Shown piece after piece: positions 22,105-31,204 of a DNA stretch of 64,000 nucleotides. Each line of letters opens with the position of its first letter. Positions within the stretch are counted from its first letter, which is position 1. This stretch comes from Imtechella halotolerans (lineage in GTDB: Bacteria; Bacteroidota; Bacteroidia; Flavobacteriales; Flavobacteriaceae): positions 1,707,501-1,771,500 of the forward strand of contig NZ_CP117969.2 of NCBI RefSeq assembly GCF_028743515.2. Direction: 5' to 3'. Made by a program: the position numbers and the translations under genes. The notes under the pieces were generated by a model. That model was not told where the DNA came from. It made no database searches and was given only the letters and a program-made list of their open reading frames with translations.

Positions 22105-23619
22105 TCAAAGGTGAGGGTATGGAATTACCTTACCAGTTCTATTGTCAATAGGCATTTGCGCTTCCACTGATCTGAGATACGATGAAAGCTCATTAATTAA
22201 CTTTTTAGCTATTGAAGGACGCTGCTCGAAAAGATTACTAGTTTCTCCAATATCTTCCTTGATGTTAAACAATTCCTTCTCTTGAGTCTTATGATAATAA
22301 ATCAATTTCCAGTCCCCCATACGTATGGTACTTGAGGAGGCTATTCCGGGACCTTCGGCATCCCATTTATTAGGATAATGCCAAATTAGTGGACGCTCAA
22401 CATTACTTCTTTTCCCCTTCAAAATAGGCACAAAACTTTGGCCATCTATTTTTTGAATTATAGGATTTGGCTCTATTTGAGCCATCTCAAGTATGCTTGG
22501 AAAAAAATCTTCAATTATGACATAATCATTAATTACGGTGGACGGTTTTGTTACCCCTGGCCAATATGCCAACATTGGTACTCGTATGCCTCCTTCATAC
22601 ATGGAACCTTTTCCACTTTTTAAAGGCCTATTATGTGAATGTGCCTCACCCCCTCTACCTACAGCGCTCAAGCCTCCATTATCTGAAATAAATAAAATTA
22701 TGGTATTGTCAGCTATACCACGGTTCTCTAGAAATGACATAACATCTCCCAAACTTTTATCCATTCCTTCAATCATTGAGGCATATTTAGCTTCCTTATC
22801 ATCTAAGCCTCTTTCTTTGTACTTCTGATAATATCGGCTATCAGCCATAAGAGGAACGTGTACCGCATAATGTGAAAGGTGAAGAAAGAATGGTCTTTTC
22901 CCCACTATCGTGTCCAAAACAGACAATGCCTCTTGGGTGATTGCTTCAGTAAGGTAAATATCCTTACCATGATATTTCTCCAATCCAGGAACAGCCCAAA
23001 CTGAACTATGTTCTCCCTTATTTCCAAAATTATCTTTCCCAAAATAACTAGCAAGCCCACCAGCTGCATGACCTGCAATATTAACATCAAAACCAATATT
23101 CTCAGGAAATTCCCCGGGAGTTCCTATGGCACCTAAATGTGATTTTCCTGCATGAATGGTCTGATACCCTGAATTCTTAAGAATTTGTGGAAGTAAGGTA
23201 GCATGAAAGGTATGATGAATACCTCGTATTGGGCTCAGGCCATTCATGTTCCATTGAGGAAATGTTAAAATAGAATCTATCCGATCTTGTGACACATCCT
23301 TTCTCAGTGTCCAATTAGTCACCCTATGCCTTGCTGCGTTAGTTCCAGTTATCAAACTCACTCTTGATGGTGAACAAACAGGTGTTGCATATGCTTGCGT
23401 AAATTTTACACCTTTTGCTGCCAATCGTTCCATATTAGGAGTATTAAACTGAGTATTTAGTTCTGTGTGTCGATCCCAAAAAGGAACCGAAGTATCTTGC
23501 CAACCCATGTCATCCACTAAAAATACAATGATGTTTGGAGGAGACTTAGTGACCTCTCTATGTGTAGTCTTACATGCAAGACTCAAGCAAAACACTAGAA
23601 TGATTAATAGAAGTCTCAT
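22105..23619 (-). CDS. Sulfatase, S1 family, lipoprotein
   Basis: This arylsulfatase-fold enzyme hydrolyses sulfate esters. The signal has lipobox C16 (LSLAC). The metal site starts FLVDDMGWQD. The CSPSR motif (C82) is the S1 signature whose cysteine is oxidised to formylglycine by a maturase not present in this window. HAGKSHLG and FISDNGG are further active-site blocks. Subfamily and position of the sulfate cannot be read from sequence alone. Its start overlaps the GH95 stop by ATGA, so the two are translationally coupled. Confidence 0.94.
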   Translation of the reverse strand: MRLLLIILVFCLSLACKTTHREVTKSPPNIIVFLVDDMGWQDTSVPFWDRHTELNTQFNTPNMERLAAKGVKFTQAYATPVCSPSRVSLITGTNAARHRVTNWTLRKDVSQDRIDSILTFPQWNMNGLSPIRGIHHTFHATLLPQILKNSGYQTIHAGKSHLGAIGTPGEFPENIGFDVNIAGHAAGGLASYFGKDNFGNKGEHSSVWAVPGLEKYHGKDIYLTEAITQEALSVLDTIVGKRPFFLHLSHYAVHVPLMADSRYYQKYKERGLDDKEAKYASMIEGMDKSLGDVMSFLENRGIADNTIILFISDNGGLSAVGRGGEAHSHNRPLKSGKGSMYEGGIRVPMLAYWPGVTKPSTVINDYVIIEDFFPSILEMAQIEPNPIIQKIDGQSFVPILKGKRSNVERPLIWHYPNKWDAEGPGIASSSTIRMGDWKLIYYHKTQEKELFNIKEDIGETSNLFEQRPSIAKKLINELSSYLRSVEAQMPIDNRTGKVIPYPHL

Positions 23620-25976
23620 TTTGTAAGTTCCTTAAGATATTGATTAAGTATAATAGTCTCATTAGAGGAAAGTGAAATCGTTTTCTTACGGTCTTTATAC
23701 ACTAATGTTGCCTTGGTATCTTCTTTAGATACCAATTCTATTCTTTCAATGGTATGCTCTTTCCATTTAATACTGACTTGTATATTTCCTCGTGCTTTAA
23801 GACCGGTTACTTCACCAGAATCCCAGCTCTCAGGGAGGGCAGGTAAAAGTCTTATAAAACCCTCATGTGACTGCATTAGCATTTCCGCAACCCCGGCAGT
23901 AAATCCAAAATTACCATCAATTTGAAATGGAGGGTGCATATCGAAAAGATTATCAGCCGTGGAAATCTCTAAAAACTTTTGAATATTCGTTTGTGCAGCT
24001 ACAGCATCCTGCAAACGAGCATTAAAATTTATCATCCAAGCACGACTCCAACCAGTTCCTGCACCCCCATGCTGTAATCTATAATCAATAGTTTTTTTAG
24101 CTGCCTCAAAATGAGCCGACGTCTTTTGAGTTATAGAAATCCCTGGATGTAGGGCATAAAGCTGAGACATATGTCGATGTCCCTTTTCTGGTTCTTCTAC
24201 TGGTTTTGTCCATTCTAAAATTCTGCCATCGGGTCCCAGAACCACTCCTGGATGTATTTTTTTAAGTTTAGATTTCACTTCTTGAACAAAATCATCATTA
24301 ATTTTTAGAATAGAGGCTGCCTTTAATGTATTATTAAATACTTCACCTATTATTTGATGACCCATAGCAGCTCCATGGGAGACGGCTGCAGGTGTACCAT
24401 CAGGTGCCATATAAGAGTTTTCCGGAGATGTTTCAGGGGAAGAAACCCATGTCTTTGAGTCTTGATCATATATAAGCCAATCCAAGTAAAATTCAGCCAA
24501 CGCTTTCATTGCTGGCCAGGCTCTATTTTTTAAAAAATCTATATCGTTAGTGTAGGAATAATGCTCCCAATAATGTTGAGCTAACCAACCACCACCATGA
24601 ATCCATGCCCCCCAATAAGCGCGTTCTGCATGCATCCAGGCTGGAGCCCAAATATCAGAAGTATGATGTATCACAGCTCCTCTATGAATTCCATACTGAT
24701 CCTTGGCCGTTATTCTACCTCTATTGATAAGTCGGTCTGTATAGTCGAAAAGAGGGGAATGACATTCACTTAAATTAGTTACCTCTGCAGGCCAATAATT
24801 CATTTGCAAATTGACATTCAGGTGATAGTCGGCATTCCAAGGTGCACGAATATGTTCATTCCATATCCCTTGTAAATTTGCAGGGTTAGTTCCAGGACGT
24901 GAGCTAGATATGAGCAAATACCTTCCGTATTGAAAAAGGAGGGCTGAAAGTGCTTTGTCCGTTCCTCCATCTTTTATCTTTTTCAATCTTTCATCAGTCG
25001 GTATTTTATTAAATTCATTACCACCAAGGTCTAAGGTAACTCTTTTATACAATGACTGATAATCAGCAACATGAGCTGACAACATCTCATTATAAGAAAG
25101 TTCTTGTACTTGACCTAGCAATTGTTCATTATATGACTCGTAATTATTACCATGATAAAACGATGTACTTCCCACAAGAAGTAAAACAGCTTCATTTACA
25201 TTCTTCAATTCAAGAATACCATCCTTACTAACAACTATACCTCCATTGTTTTTGACTACTAACCTGGTATCAAATTTCACACCGTAGTCAAGTGGTTTTG
25301 CCTCCGAATTTAATCTGCCCCCATTTTGTGTCACCATACCTTTCATTTGGATTTGGTTAGGAGCAGGAGACGATACTTGAACCGTATTAAAACCCTCATC
25401 CTTAGGTCGGTTCATACGTAAAGTAGCATCCATTCCTTTGGGATTAGTAGTAGTATATCTAATAATCAACACATTGTGAGGCGCAGAAGCAAAGACCTCT
25501 TGAGTATAATTATAACCCTCTGAATTATAGGAAGTTGTTGCTACAGCAGTTTCAATATCCAACTCTCGATAATAATTTGCTACTTTTTTTGTTGAAAAAT
25601 CAATGTACAAATCACCCATTGTTTGATGAGATCGCACCACACCCTTATTTGAAAAACGGGTTACTATCTCTTCATCGGCTTTATGATACTGCCCTTCTTT
25701 AAGCAACTGCCGGATATATACCAAATCTTCAGGAGTTCCTTTAGAATCTCCCCAATCAGGTCCACCTGGCCACATGGAGTCTTCATTTAACTGAATACGT
25801 TCATTTATTGGTTGTCCAAAAATCATAGCCCCAAGACGACCATTACCAACTGGCAAAGCTTCCATCCATTTAGTCGCTGGTTCCTTATACCAAAGTCTTT
25901 CCTTACTTTGTGAATTTTGGGCATTGGCAGTTGCAAAAAACAATACTACTACCAACAATAATGAGTTCTTATCCAT
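23616..25976 (-). CDS. Alpha-L-fucosidase/galactosidase, GH95
   Basis: GH95 enzymes are inverting exo-fucosidases, often acting on alpha-1,2-fucose; some act on L-galactose. The 786-residue protein has a Sec signal with cleavage after ANA (about residue 19), the N-terminal RLWYKEPATKWMEALPVGNGR, and the active-site blocks NLQGIWNEHIRAPWNADYH, NVNLQMNYWPAE, SSPETSPEN (likely acid Glu) and IDGNFGFTAGVAEML (likely Asp). Unlike the GH29 and sulfatase it has no lipobox, so it is probably periplasmic. Confidence 0.95.
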   Translation of the reverse strand: MDKNSLLLVVVLFFATANAQNSQSKERLWYKEPATKWMEALPVGNGRLGAMIFGQPINERIQLNEDSMWPGGPDWGDSKGTPEDLVYIRQLLKEGQYHKADEEIVTRFSNKGVVRSHQTMGDLYIDFSTKKVANYYRELDIETAVATTSYNSEGYNYTQEVFASAPHNVLIIRYTTTNPKGMDATLRMNRPKDEGFNTVQVSSPAPNQIQMKGMVTQNGGRLNSEAKPLDYGVKFDTRLVVKNNGGIVVSKDGILELKNVNEAVLLLVGSTSFYHGNNYESYNEQLLGQVQELSYNEMLSAHVADYQSLYKRVTLDLGGNEFNKIPTDERLKKIKDGGTDKALSALLFQYGRYLLISSSRPGTNPANLQGIWNEHIRAPWNADYHLNVNLQMNYWPAEVTNLSECHSPLFDYTDRLINRGRITAKDQYGIHRGAVIHHTSDIWAPAWMHAERAYWGAWIHGGGWLAQHYWEHYSYTNDIDFLKNRAWPAMKALAEFYLDWLIYDQDSKTWVSSPETSPENSYMAPDGTPAAVSHGAAMGHQIIGEVFNNTLKAASILKINDDFVQEVKSKLKKIHPGVVLGPDGRILEWTKPVEEPEKGHRHMSQLYALHPGISITQKTSAHFEAAKKTIDYRLQHGGAGTGWSRAWMINFNARLQDAVAAQTNIQKFLEISTADNLFDMHPPFQIDGNFGFTAGVAEMLMQSHEGFIRLLPALPESWDSGEVTGLKARGNIQVSIKWKEHTIERIELVSKEDTKATLVYKDRKKTISLSSNETIILNQYLKELTK

Positions 25977-25989
25977 GACTTTTTACTGA

Positions 25990-26811
25990 TTATAAACTAT
26001 AAAAATTTACTGCATTCGTATGCATAATTTGTTTCTTCTCTGTTAGCGAAAACTCTTGAAAATAGCTATTGATTGGCATTAACATCTCATTGTAATTACA
26101 CGACAACAGACAAACAGGCCAATCTGACCCAAACATGATTCTTTGGGTGCCAAATTCACTAACAACAACATCTAAAAATGGATAAAACATTTCCTTATTC
26201 CATTTAAAAAAATCTGTTTCCGTAACCATTCCTGACAACTTACAGTAGACATTTTCATGTGAAGCAAGGGCTTCCATGTATTTTTTCCAATGGGTACTTA
26301 CCCCCTTTGAAATCTTTGGTTTTGCCATGTGGTCGATAACAAATAGCTGATTAGGAAACTTTTTAACAAATGCTAAAGCTTCTTCCAACTGATGTTCATA
26401 TATTAAAAGATCATAGGTACACCCAAAGGTTTGTAACTGCTCCATTCCACTGAGGAAATCGTTTTGCATTAAAAAACCAGGAGCTTCCACCTGAACTATA
26501 TGTCGTACCCCCTTAAACAAAGAGTTAGTTTTAAAAAAAGCCAGGCGTTCACTTATATTACTAGCCCTTAGGTCAACCCAACCTACAACTCCATTTATGA
26601 ACTTATTTTGAGTAGCCAAATCAAGTAAAAACATGGTTTCCTCTTCGGATTGATCTGCCTGAACAGCCACACACCCCTTCACTCCGTTACTCTTCACTAA
26701 GGGCTCTAAATCTTCTGGTAAAAAATCACGTTGAAGCACTTGCATTGAATTATCTATCCAAGTATCACGAGAAGGATTATATTTCCAAAAGTGTTGATGG
26801 CTGTCAATCAT
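25990..26811 (-). CDS. L-fuconolactonase (amidohydrolase family)
   Basis: This 273-residue metal-dependent hydrolase is of the amidohydrolase-2 / COG3618 group. Metal-binding HQHFW at the start, later H residues (VIDHMAKPKI) and the FGSDWPVC block with the catalytic Asp are present. Characterised relatives open L-fucono-1,5-lactone to L-fuconate; C. jejuni has one in its fucose locus. It lies between GH95 and the diketo-hydrolase, fitting step two of fucose oxidation. Exact lactone preference is inferred. Confidence 0.87.
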   Translation of the reverse strand: MIDSHQHFWKYNPSRDTWIDNSMQVLQRDFLPEDLEPLVKSNGVKGCVAVQADQSEEETMFLLDLATQNKFINGVVGWVDLRASNISERLAFFKTNSLFKGVRHIVQVEAPGFLMQNDFLSGMEQLQTFGCTYDLLIYEHQLEEALAFVKKFPNQLFVIDHMAKPKISKGVSTHWKKYMEALASHENVYCKLSGMVTETDFFKWNKEMFYPFLDVVVSEFGTQRIMFGSDWPVCLLSCNYNEMLMPINSYFQEFSLTEKKQIMHTNAVNFYSL

Positions 26812-26819
26812 ATCTGTGG

Positions 26820-27689
26820 TTAATTAGATTCTATTTTATCAAATCCTTTAGCCAACTGTTTGGAGCTACCCAATCCTGTAATTCCTAATTCTACAACATC
26901 GCCTGGAGTTAAATATCGCTGAGGGTTCAATCCCATACCAACTCCGAAAGGAGTCCCTGTAGAGATGATATCCCCTGGAAGCAAAGTCATAAACTCACTT
27001 ATATAACTTACCAAAGTTGGAATATCAAATACAAAGTCTGAAGTATTACTATTTTGCTTAAGCTCACCATTTACTGTAAGCCAAAGATCCAAATCGTGTG
27101 GATTAGGTATTTCTTCTTTAGTAGCTAGAAACGGACCTAATGGTGCAAATGTATCACAGCTTTTTCCTTTTACCCATTGTCCGTAACGCTCTAACTGAAA
27201 TTCTCGCTCACTATAATCATTGTGTAACATATAACCCGCAACATAATCCATGGCTTTCTCTTTAGAAACATAGGATGCTTTTTCACCTATAACAACAGCC
27301 AACTCAACTTCCCAATCAGTTTTCACACTATTTCGAGGAATTATTAAATCATCATTAGGCCCAACAATAGCGGTAGTAGCCTTAAAAAACAAAACGGGCT
27401 CCTTAGGAACCTCCATTCCACTTTCCGCAGCATGTTTAGCATAATTAAGCCCTACACAAACTAATTTAGAAGGTCTACATACAGGAGGCCCTAAACGTTC
27501 ATTTTCATCAACAACAGGACAATCATTTTGATTAGATTCCAGCCATTTTTTCAATTTACCTAATCCATTTGATTCAAAAAACTGTTCATTATAGTCACTG
27601 CCAAATAGTGAAACATCTATTCGTTTACCATCTTCCAATTGTACTCCAGGTTTTTCATAACCCGGTTTCCCAAATCGTATAAGTTTCAT
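26820..27689 (-). CDS. 2,4-diketo-3-deoxy-L-fuconate hydrolase (FAH family)
   Basis: This 289-residue fumarylacetoacetate-hydrolase-fold protein has LVCVGLNYAKHAAESG, the EPVLFFKATTAIVGP block and metal ligands in DWEVELAVVIG, plus LLPGDIISTGTPFGVG. In the oxidative fucose route such an enzyme cleaves 2,4-diketo-3-deoxy-L-fuconate to pyruvate and L-lactate. Both a keto-deoxy-sugar dehydrogenase upstream and an L-lactate dehydrogenase at the operon end support this assignment. Confidence 0.86.
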   Translation of the reverse strand: MKLIRFGKPGYEKPGVQLEDGKRIDVSLFGSDYNEQFFESNGLGKLKKWLESNQNDCPVVDENERLGPPVCRPSKLVCVGLNYAKHAAESGMEVPKEPVLFFKATTAIVGPNDDLIIPRNSVKTDWEVELAVVIGEKASYVSKEKAMDYVAGYMLHNDYSEREFQLERYGQWVKGKSCDTFAPLGPFLATKEEIPNPHDLDLWLTVNGELKQNSNTSDFVFDIPTLVSYISEFMTLLPGDIISTGTPFGVGMGLNPQRYLTPGDVVELGITGLGSSKQLAKGFDKIESN

Positions 27690-27700
27690 TTTATATTAAT

Positions 27701-28480
27701 TTAATTTCCATTAAGTTTTATAAATCCTCCATCAATAGGAAAATCAGTCCCTGTAATAAATGTTGCCTTATCAGAACATAAATACAATGCCAGAAAAGCT
27801 ACTTCGTCCGGTGTTCCCATTCTTCCAATGGGTTGTGTTTTGGATAATTTTTCAAACATTTCTTGTTCTCTACCAGGATAATTTTTTTGTAAAAATCCAT
27901 CTACAAAAGGTGTATGGATTCGTGCTGGAGATATACTATTGCACCGAATTCCAAAAGAAAGATAATCTTTGGCTACTGACAAGGTCATGGTACTAACGGC
28001 ACCTTTTGACATTGAATAAGCAAACCTATCTGATATTCCCACCGAAGCGGCTATGGATGCCATATTAATAATAACGCCTCCATTTATCTTCATAAACGGA
28101 ATCGATGCGTGAATACAATTATAAATTCCCTTTATATTTACATTATAAATACTATCTAAGACAGATTCTGAGGTGTTTTCCACATTCCCTACATGGGCAA
28201 TCCCGGCATTATTAACCAAGATATCTATAGTGCCTTTACTAGCAATCGATGCTATAAGTTCCTTTACTTGAGTATGATTAGACACATCACATTGATGAAA
28301 AAAAGCCTGACCACCACTCTTCTCAATATCATTTACAGTAGCCATTCCATTTACTGTGTTAAACTCAAGGATATGGACAATAGCTCCAGCGGATGCAAAT
28401 GTTGTACTAATAGCCTTACCAATACCACTTGCACCTCCTGTAACAATGGCTGTTTTATTTTCTAAACTGAATAATGTCAT
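27701..28480 (-). CDS. 2-keto-3-deoxy-L-fuconate dehydrogenase (SDR family)
   Basis: This short-chain dehydrogenase has TGGASGIGKAI, LVNNAGIAHVG and catalytic AYSMSKGA. The segment ARIHTPFVDGFLQKNYPG and the closing TDFPIDGGFIKLNG match the group that oxidises 2-keto-3-deoxy-L-fuconate/rhamnonate to the 2,4-diketo acid. A longer frame starts at 28546 inside the upstream gene; I use the inner ATG (MTLFSLENK), which gives 259 residues, the normal size, and a 28-base gap. Confidence 0.88.
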   Translation of the reverse strand: MTLFSLENKTAIVTGGASGIGKAISTTFASAGAIVHILEFNTVNGMATVNDIEKSGGQAFFHQCDVSNHTQVKELIASIASKGTIDILVNNAGIAHVGNVENTSESVLDSIYNVNIKGIYNCIHASIPFMKINGGVIINMASIAASVGISDRFAYSMSKGAVSTMTLSVAKDYLSFGIRCNSISPARIHTPFVDGFLQKNYPGREQEMFEKLSKTQPIGRMGTPDEVAFLALYLCSDKATFITGTDFPIDGGFIKLNGN

Positions 28481-28508
28481 TACTTTATTAAATTTAAATA
28501 GTACACCT

Positions 28509-30137
28509 CTATAACGATACCCCTCGTTTCCATGGAATAAAATCATCTTGACCTAAGGAAGCAGCCTTAGTTTGCTTTCGACCACTAGAGACTTCAATAA
28601 TTAGATTCATTAACTGATCAGCCAATGTATCCATTGAAATTCCAGCTGATATAATTTTCCCTGCATCAAAATCAATTATATCTTTCATCCGCTCTGGCAA
28701 TACTGAATTGGATGAAATTTTAAGGACTGGACATATTGGATTTCCCGTAGGAGTTCCCAATCCAGTAGAAAATAAAATTAAATTCGCGCCAGAACCGGCA
28801 AGTCCTGTCGTGGACTCCACATCGTTTCCAGGAGTGCATAAAAGATGTAAACCTGTATTATTTACATACTCACCATAATCCAGCACAGCATTTATAGTAC
28901 TTCGGCCACCTTTGGTCGCCGCACCAGCAGATTTTATCGCGTCTGTAATTAGCCCATCTCTTATATTGCCTGGTGAAGGATTCATATCAAAGCCTGAACC
29001 AACAGACTCAGCTTTTTTATTGTAACTTTCCATTAAAGATATAAACCTTTCGGCCTCGTGCTTAGACAAACAACGATCTATTAAATCTTGTTCTACTCCA
29101 CATAATTCCGGAAATTCAGAAAGAATACTCTTGCCCCCCAAGGCATTGATTCGATCCGAAATCAATCCTATTAGTGGATTTGCAGTAATTCCAGAAAAAC
29201 CATCAGACCCCCCACATTCCAATCCTATGATTAATTTTGATAATGGGGCTGGCTTACGTATATTTTTGTTGGCAATTTTTAATCCCTCATAAGTAGTTTC
29301 AACTACTTCATTTAACATGATCGATTCGCTTTCATAATGCTGCTGTTCAAAATAATAAACTGGCTTAACAGTCTCTATCTGAAGCTCTTTTAATGCCTCT
29401 TGTAACATAGATACTTGAGCATGTTGACAACCTAAACTCAGCACAGTAGCTCCTGCAACATTTGGGTTTTTAATATATCCAGCCAAAAGTCTTACTAGGG
29501 ACTTGGCATCATCTCGAGTTCCTCCACAACCTCCTTCATGAGTTAAAAATTTTATTCCATCAATATTTGGAAACCATCGTTGGGCAGTAAGCTCTCCTTC
29601 TGACTCATAACTCTCACTATCTTTACCAGTCATTAAATTTCTCAGCTTTACTTTATGATGATTCTCCTTTTTATATCCTAATTCTGTTTCAAATGCCTCC
29701 TTTAGAACAAGTAAATTTCTATTTTGACAAAAAACCAATGGTATAAATATCCAAAAATTAGCAGTTCCAACCTGACCATCATTACGATAGTAACCATCAA
29801 AAGTAGCTTCTTTCCATTTAGTAGCTACATCAACAGAATACGAGTAATTCATACCACCAAACTTATAAGGTGCTGCGGAATGTTTTACATTATCTACTGT
29901 TAGTAAGCCTCCCTTTTCAATAGCTATCAAGGCTATACCCACTGGAACTCCATACATATATATGGTTGCTCCGGAAGTAATAGTTTCCAAAGCCATTTTA
30001 TGTTTTACCGGGATATCCTCCATCACCTCTATTGATATATCATTAAAGGCAACCACACTACCTTTGATCAAAGTATCCAAGGCAACTACCACGTTATCTT
30101 TTGGGTTTATTTGAAGAATTTTTTTATTAATTGTCAT
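28509..30137 (-). CDS. UxaA-family dehydratase, probable L-fuconate dehydratase
   Basis: This 542-residue protein is of the altronate dehydratase (UxaA/GarD) family. Residues ~1-95 form the SAF-like domain (KHKMALETI, YMYGVPVG), followed by the large domain with HEGGCGGTRDDA, LSLGCQHAQVS, IGLECGGSDGFSG (cysteines probably bind metal) and the C-terminal CPVLKISSN block. As first gene of the fucose operon it is best placed to dehydrate L-fuconate to 2-keto-3-deoxy-L-fuconate, replacing the enolase-family FucD of Xanthomonas. C. jejuni also carries uxaA-like genes in its fucose locus. Altronate activity is unlikely, because no uxaB/uxaC is nearby. Confidence 0.85.
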   Translation of the reverse strand: MTINKKILQINPKDNVVVALDTLIKGSVVAFNDISIEVMEDIPVKHKMALETITSGATIYMYGVPVGIALIAIEKGGLLTVDNVKHSAAPYKFGGMNYSYSVDVATKWKEATFDGYYRNDGQVGTANFWIFIPLVFCQNRNLLVLKEAFETELGYKKENHHKVKLRNLMTGKDSESYESEGELTAQRWFPNIDGIKFLTHEGGCGGTRDDAKSLVRLLAGYIKNPNVAGATVLSLGCQHAQVSMLQEALKELQIETVKPVYYFEQQHYESESIMLNEVVETTYEGLKIANKNIRKPAPLSKLIIGLECGGSDGFSGITANPLIGLISDRINALGGKSILSEFPELCGVEQDLIDRCLSKHEAERFISLMESYNKKAESVGSGFDMNPSPGNIRDGLITDAIKSAGAATKGGRSTINAVLDYGEYVNNTGLHLLCTPGNDVESTTGLAGSGANLILFSTGLGTPTGNPICPVLKISSNSVLPERMKDIIDFDAGKIISAGISMDTLADQLMNLIIEVSSGRKQTKAASLGQDDFIPWKRGVSL

Positions 30138-30156
30138 CTTGTGAATGCTATCTCCT

Positions 30157-30164
30157 CAAAACTA
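30157..30164 (-). promoter_or_regulatory. Candidate -7 element of the fucose operon
   Basis: TAGTTTTG on the minus strand matches TAnnTTTG about 20 bases before the first gene. No TTG is present 19-21 bases upstream, which suggests a promoter that needs an activator. Confidence 0.5.
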
Positions 30165-30194
30165 CAGTTTAAAACATTTAATAAGTTATACATA

Positions 30195-30221
30195 ATTTGC
30201 TTATACTTGTACAATATTTGC
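30195..30221. promoter_or_regulatory. Candidate AraC-type operator (direct repeat)
   Basis: ATTTGC occurs at 30195-30200 and 30216-30221, exactly 21 bp apart, with a TTGTACAA palindrome between them. AraC-family activators commonly bind direct repeats two helical turns apart. The site lies about 45-70 bp upstream of the predicted fucose operon start, where an activator would be placed. Confidence 0.45.
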
Positions 30222-30276
30222 AAAACAACCAATCTAATAAGAGTTTGTAACATTTAACATTTTCACTTTCTTTCTA

Positions 30277-31146
30277 ATGAAGCTTCATTATCTACATAAA
30301 AATCTCGAAAAAAGTATTAAATCTACCTATCATGAAGATATTTCATTTCTAAAACTTTGGCATTATCACCCAGAAAGTGAATTAGTATATATTGTACAAG
30401 GGGAAGGCACCCTTTACGCTGGTGATTTCATAGGAAATTTCAAGAAAAATGATATCTTCTTTTTAGGAAGTAATCTCCCTCATATGTTTGAAAGTGCCTC
30501 AAATAATTCTTCTAAGGAGCTTTGCTCAGCATATGTATTACATATAAGCCCAGCATATTTCGAGCAATTACCCTTAGATCAAATTGAATTTTCATTACTA
30601 AGAAACATACTTACATTGAGCAAACAGGGAATTCATTTTAAGACCAACAGACCCAATATAGTATTTGAAACCTTTAAAAAAATGATGAATGAAAATCTTG
30701 CATTTAATAGTCTTTGTTTACTGCAACTTTTTCTACAACTACAAGAAACCAGTAGCTCTTCACCGCTTTCAAATATTGTATATCAGACAGCAGATTTAAA
30801 CTCAGACAAAAGATTACAAAGCACGCTTCAATTTATAATGCAAAATTTCCAATCCGATATTTCTCTGGATAATGCTGCCTCAAAAGTAGGAATGAACAAG
30901 ACGGCCTTTTGTCGCTATTTTAGACATAAAACTGGAAAATCATTTATTTCGTACTTGAATAATATTCGGGTTCAATACGCTTGTAAACTATTAAGTGATC
31001 AACAACCTGAAAAAACAGTTTCTGAAGCTTGTTATTTATCTGGGTTTAATAGTTTGTCCTACTTTCATCGTATCTTCAAAAAAACAACAGGCTATGCACC
31101 TTCTCAATTCAAAAAAGAATTACCCAGTATGATAACAGCATCTTAA
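30277..31146 (+). CDS. AraC-family transcriptional regulator (likely fucose regulator)
   Basis: This 289-residue regulator has an N-terminal cupin-like sensing domain (HYHPESELVYIVQGEG, GSNLPHMF) and a C-terminal double helix-turn-helix with CRYFRHKTGKSF and AC(Y)LSGFNSLSYFHRIFKKTTG, ending in the usual GYAPSQFKKE. It is divergent from the fucose operon with only 139 bases between, so it most likely controls that operon in response to fucose or a pathway intermediate. The inducer is not known from sequence. Confidence 0.92.
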   Translation: MKLHYLHKNLEKSIKSTYHEDISFLKLWHYHPESELVYIVQGEGTLYAGDFIGNFKKNDIFFLGSNLPHMFESASNNSSKELCSAYVLHISPAYFEQLPLDQIEFSLLRNILTLSKQGIHFKTNRPNIVFETFKKMMNENLAFNSLCLLQLFLQLQETSSSSPLSNIVYQTADLNSDKRLQSTLQFIMQNFQSDISLDNAASKVGMNKTAFCRYFRHKTGKSFISYLNNIRVQYACKLLSDQQPEKTVSEACYLSGFNSLSYFHRIFKKTTGYAPSQFKKELPSMITAS

Positions 31147-31179
31147 TGAGTGTTTAAACTAAAAATCAAAAAATCGGTA

Positions 31180-31187
31180 TATTTTTG
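31180..31187 (+). promoter_or_regulatory. Candidate -7 element for the HAD gene
   Basis: TATTTTTG matches TAnnTTTG 17 bases before the start codon. No clear TTG partner is seen. Confidence 0.35.
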
Positions 31188-31204
31188 TACAAATTCCTTA
31201 ACCT

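Noticed and set aside
28481-28546. Longer start for the keto-deoxy-fuconate dehydrogenase
   Set aside because: It overlaps the upstream gene and adds 22 residues unlike the SDR family; the inner ATG fits.
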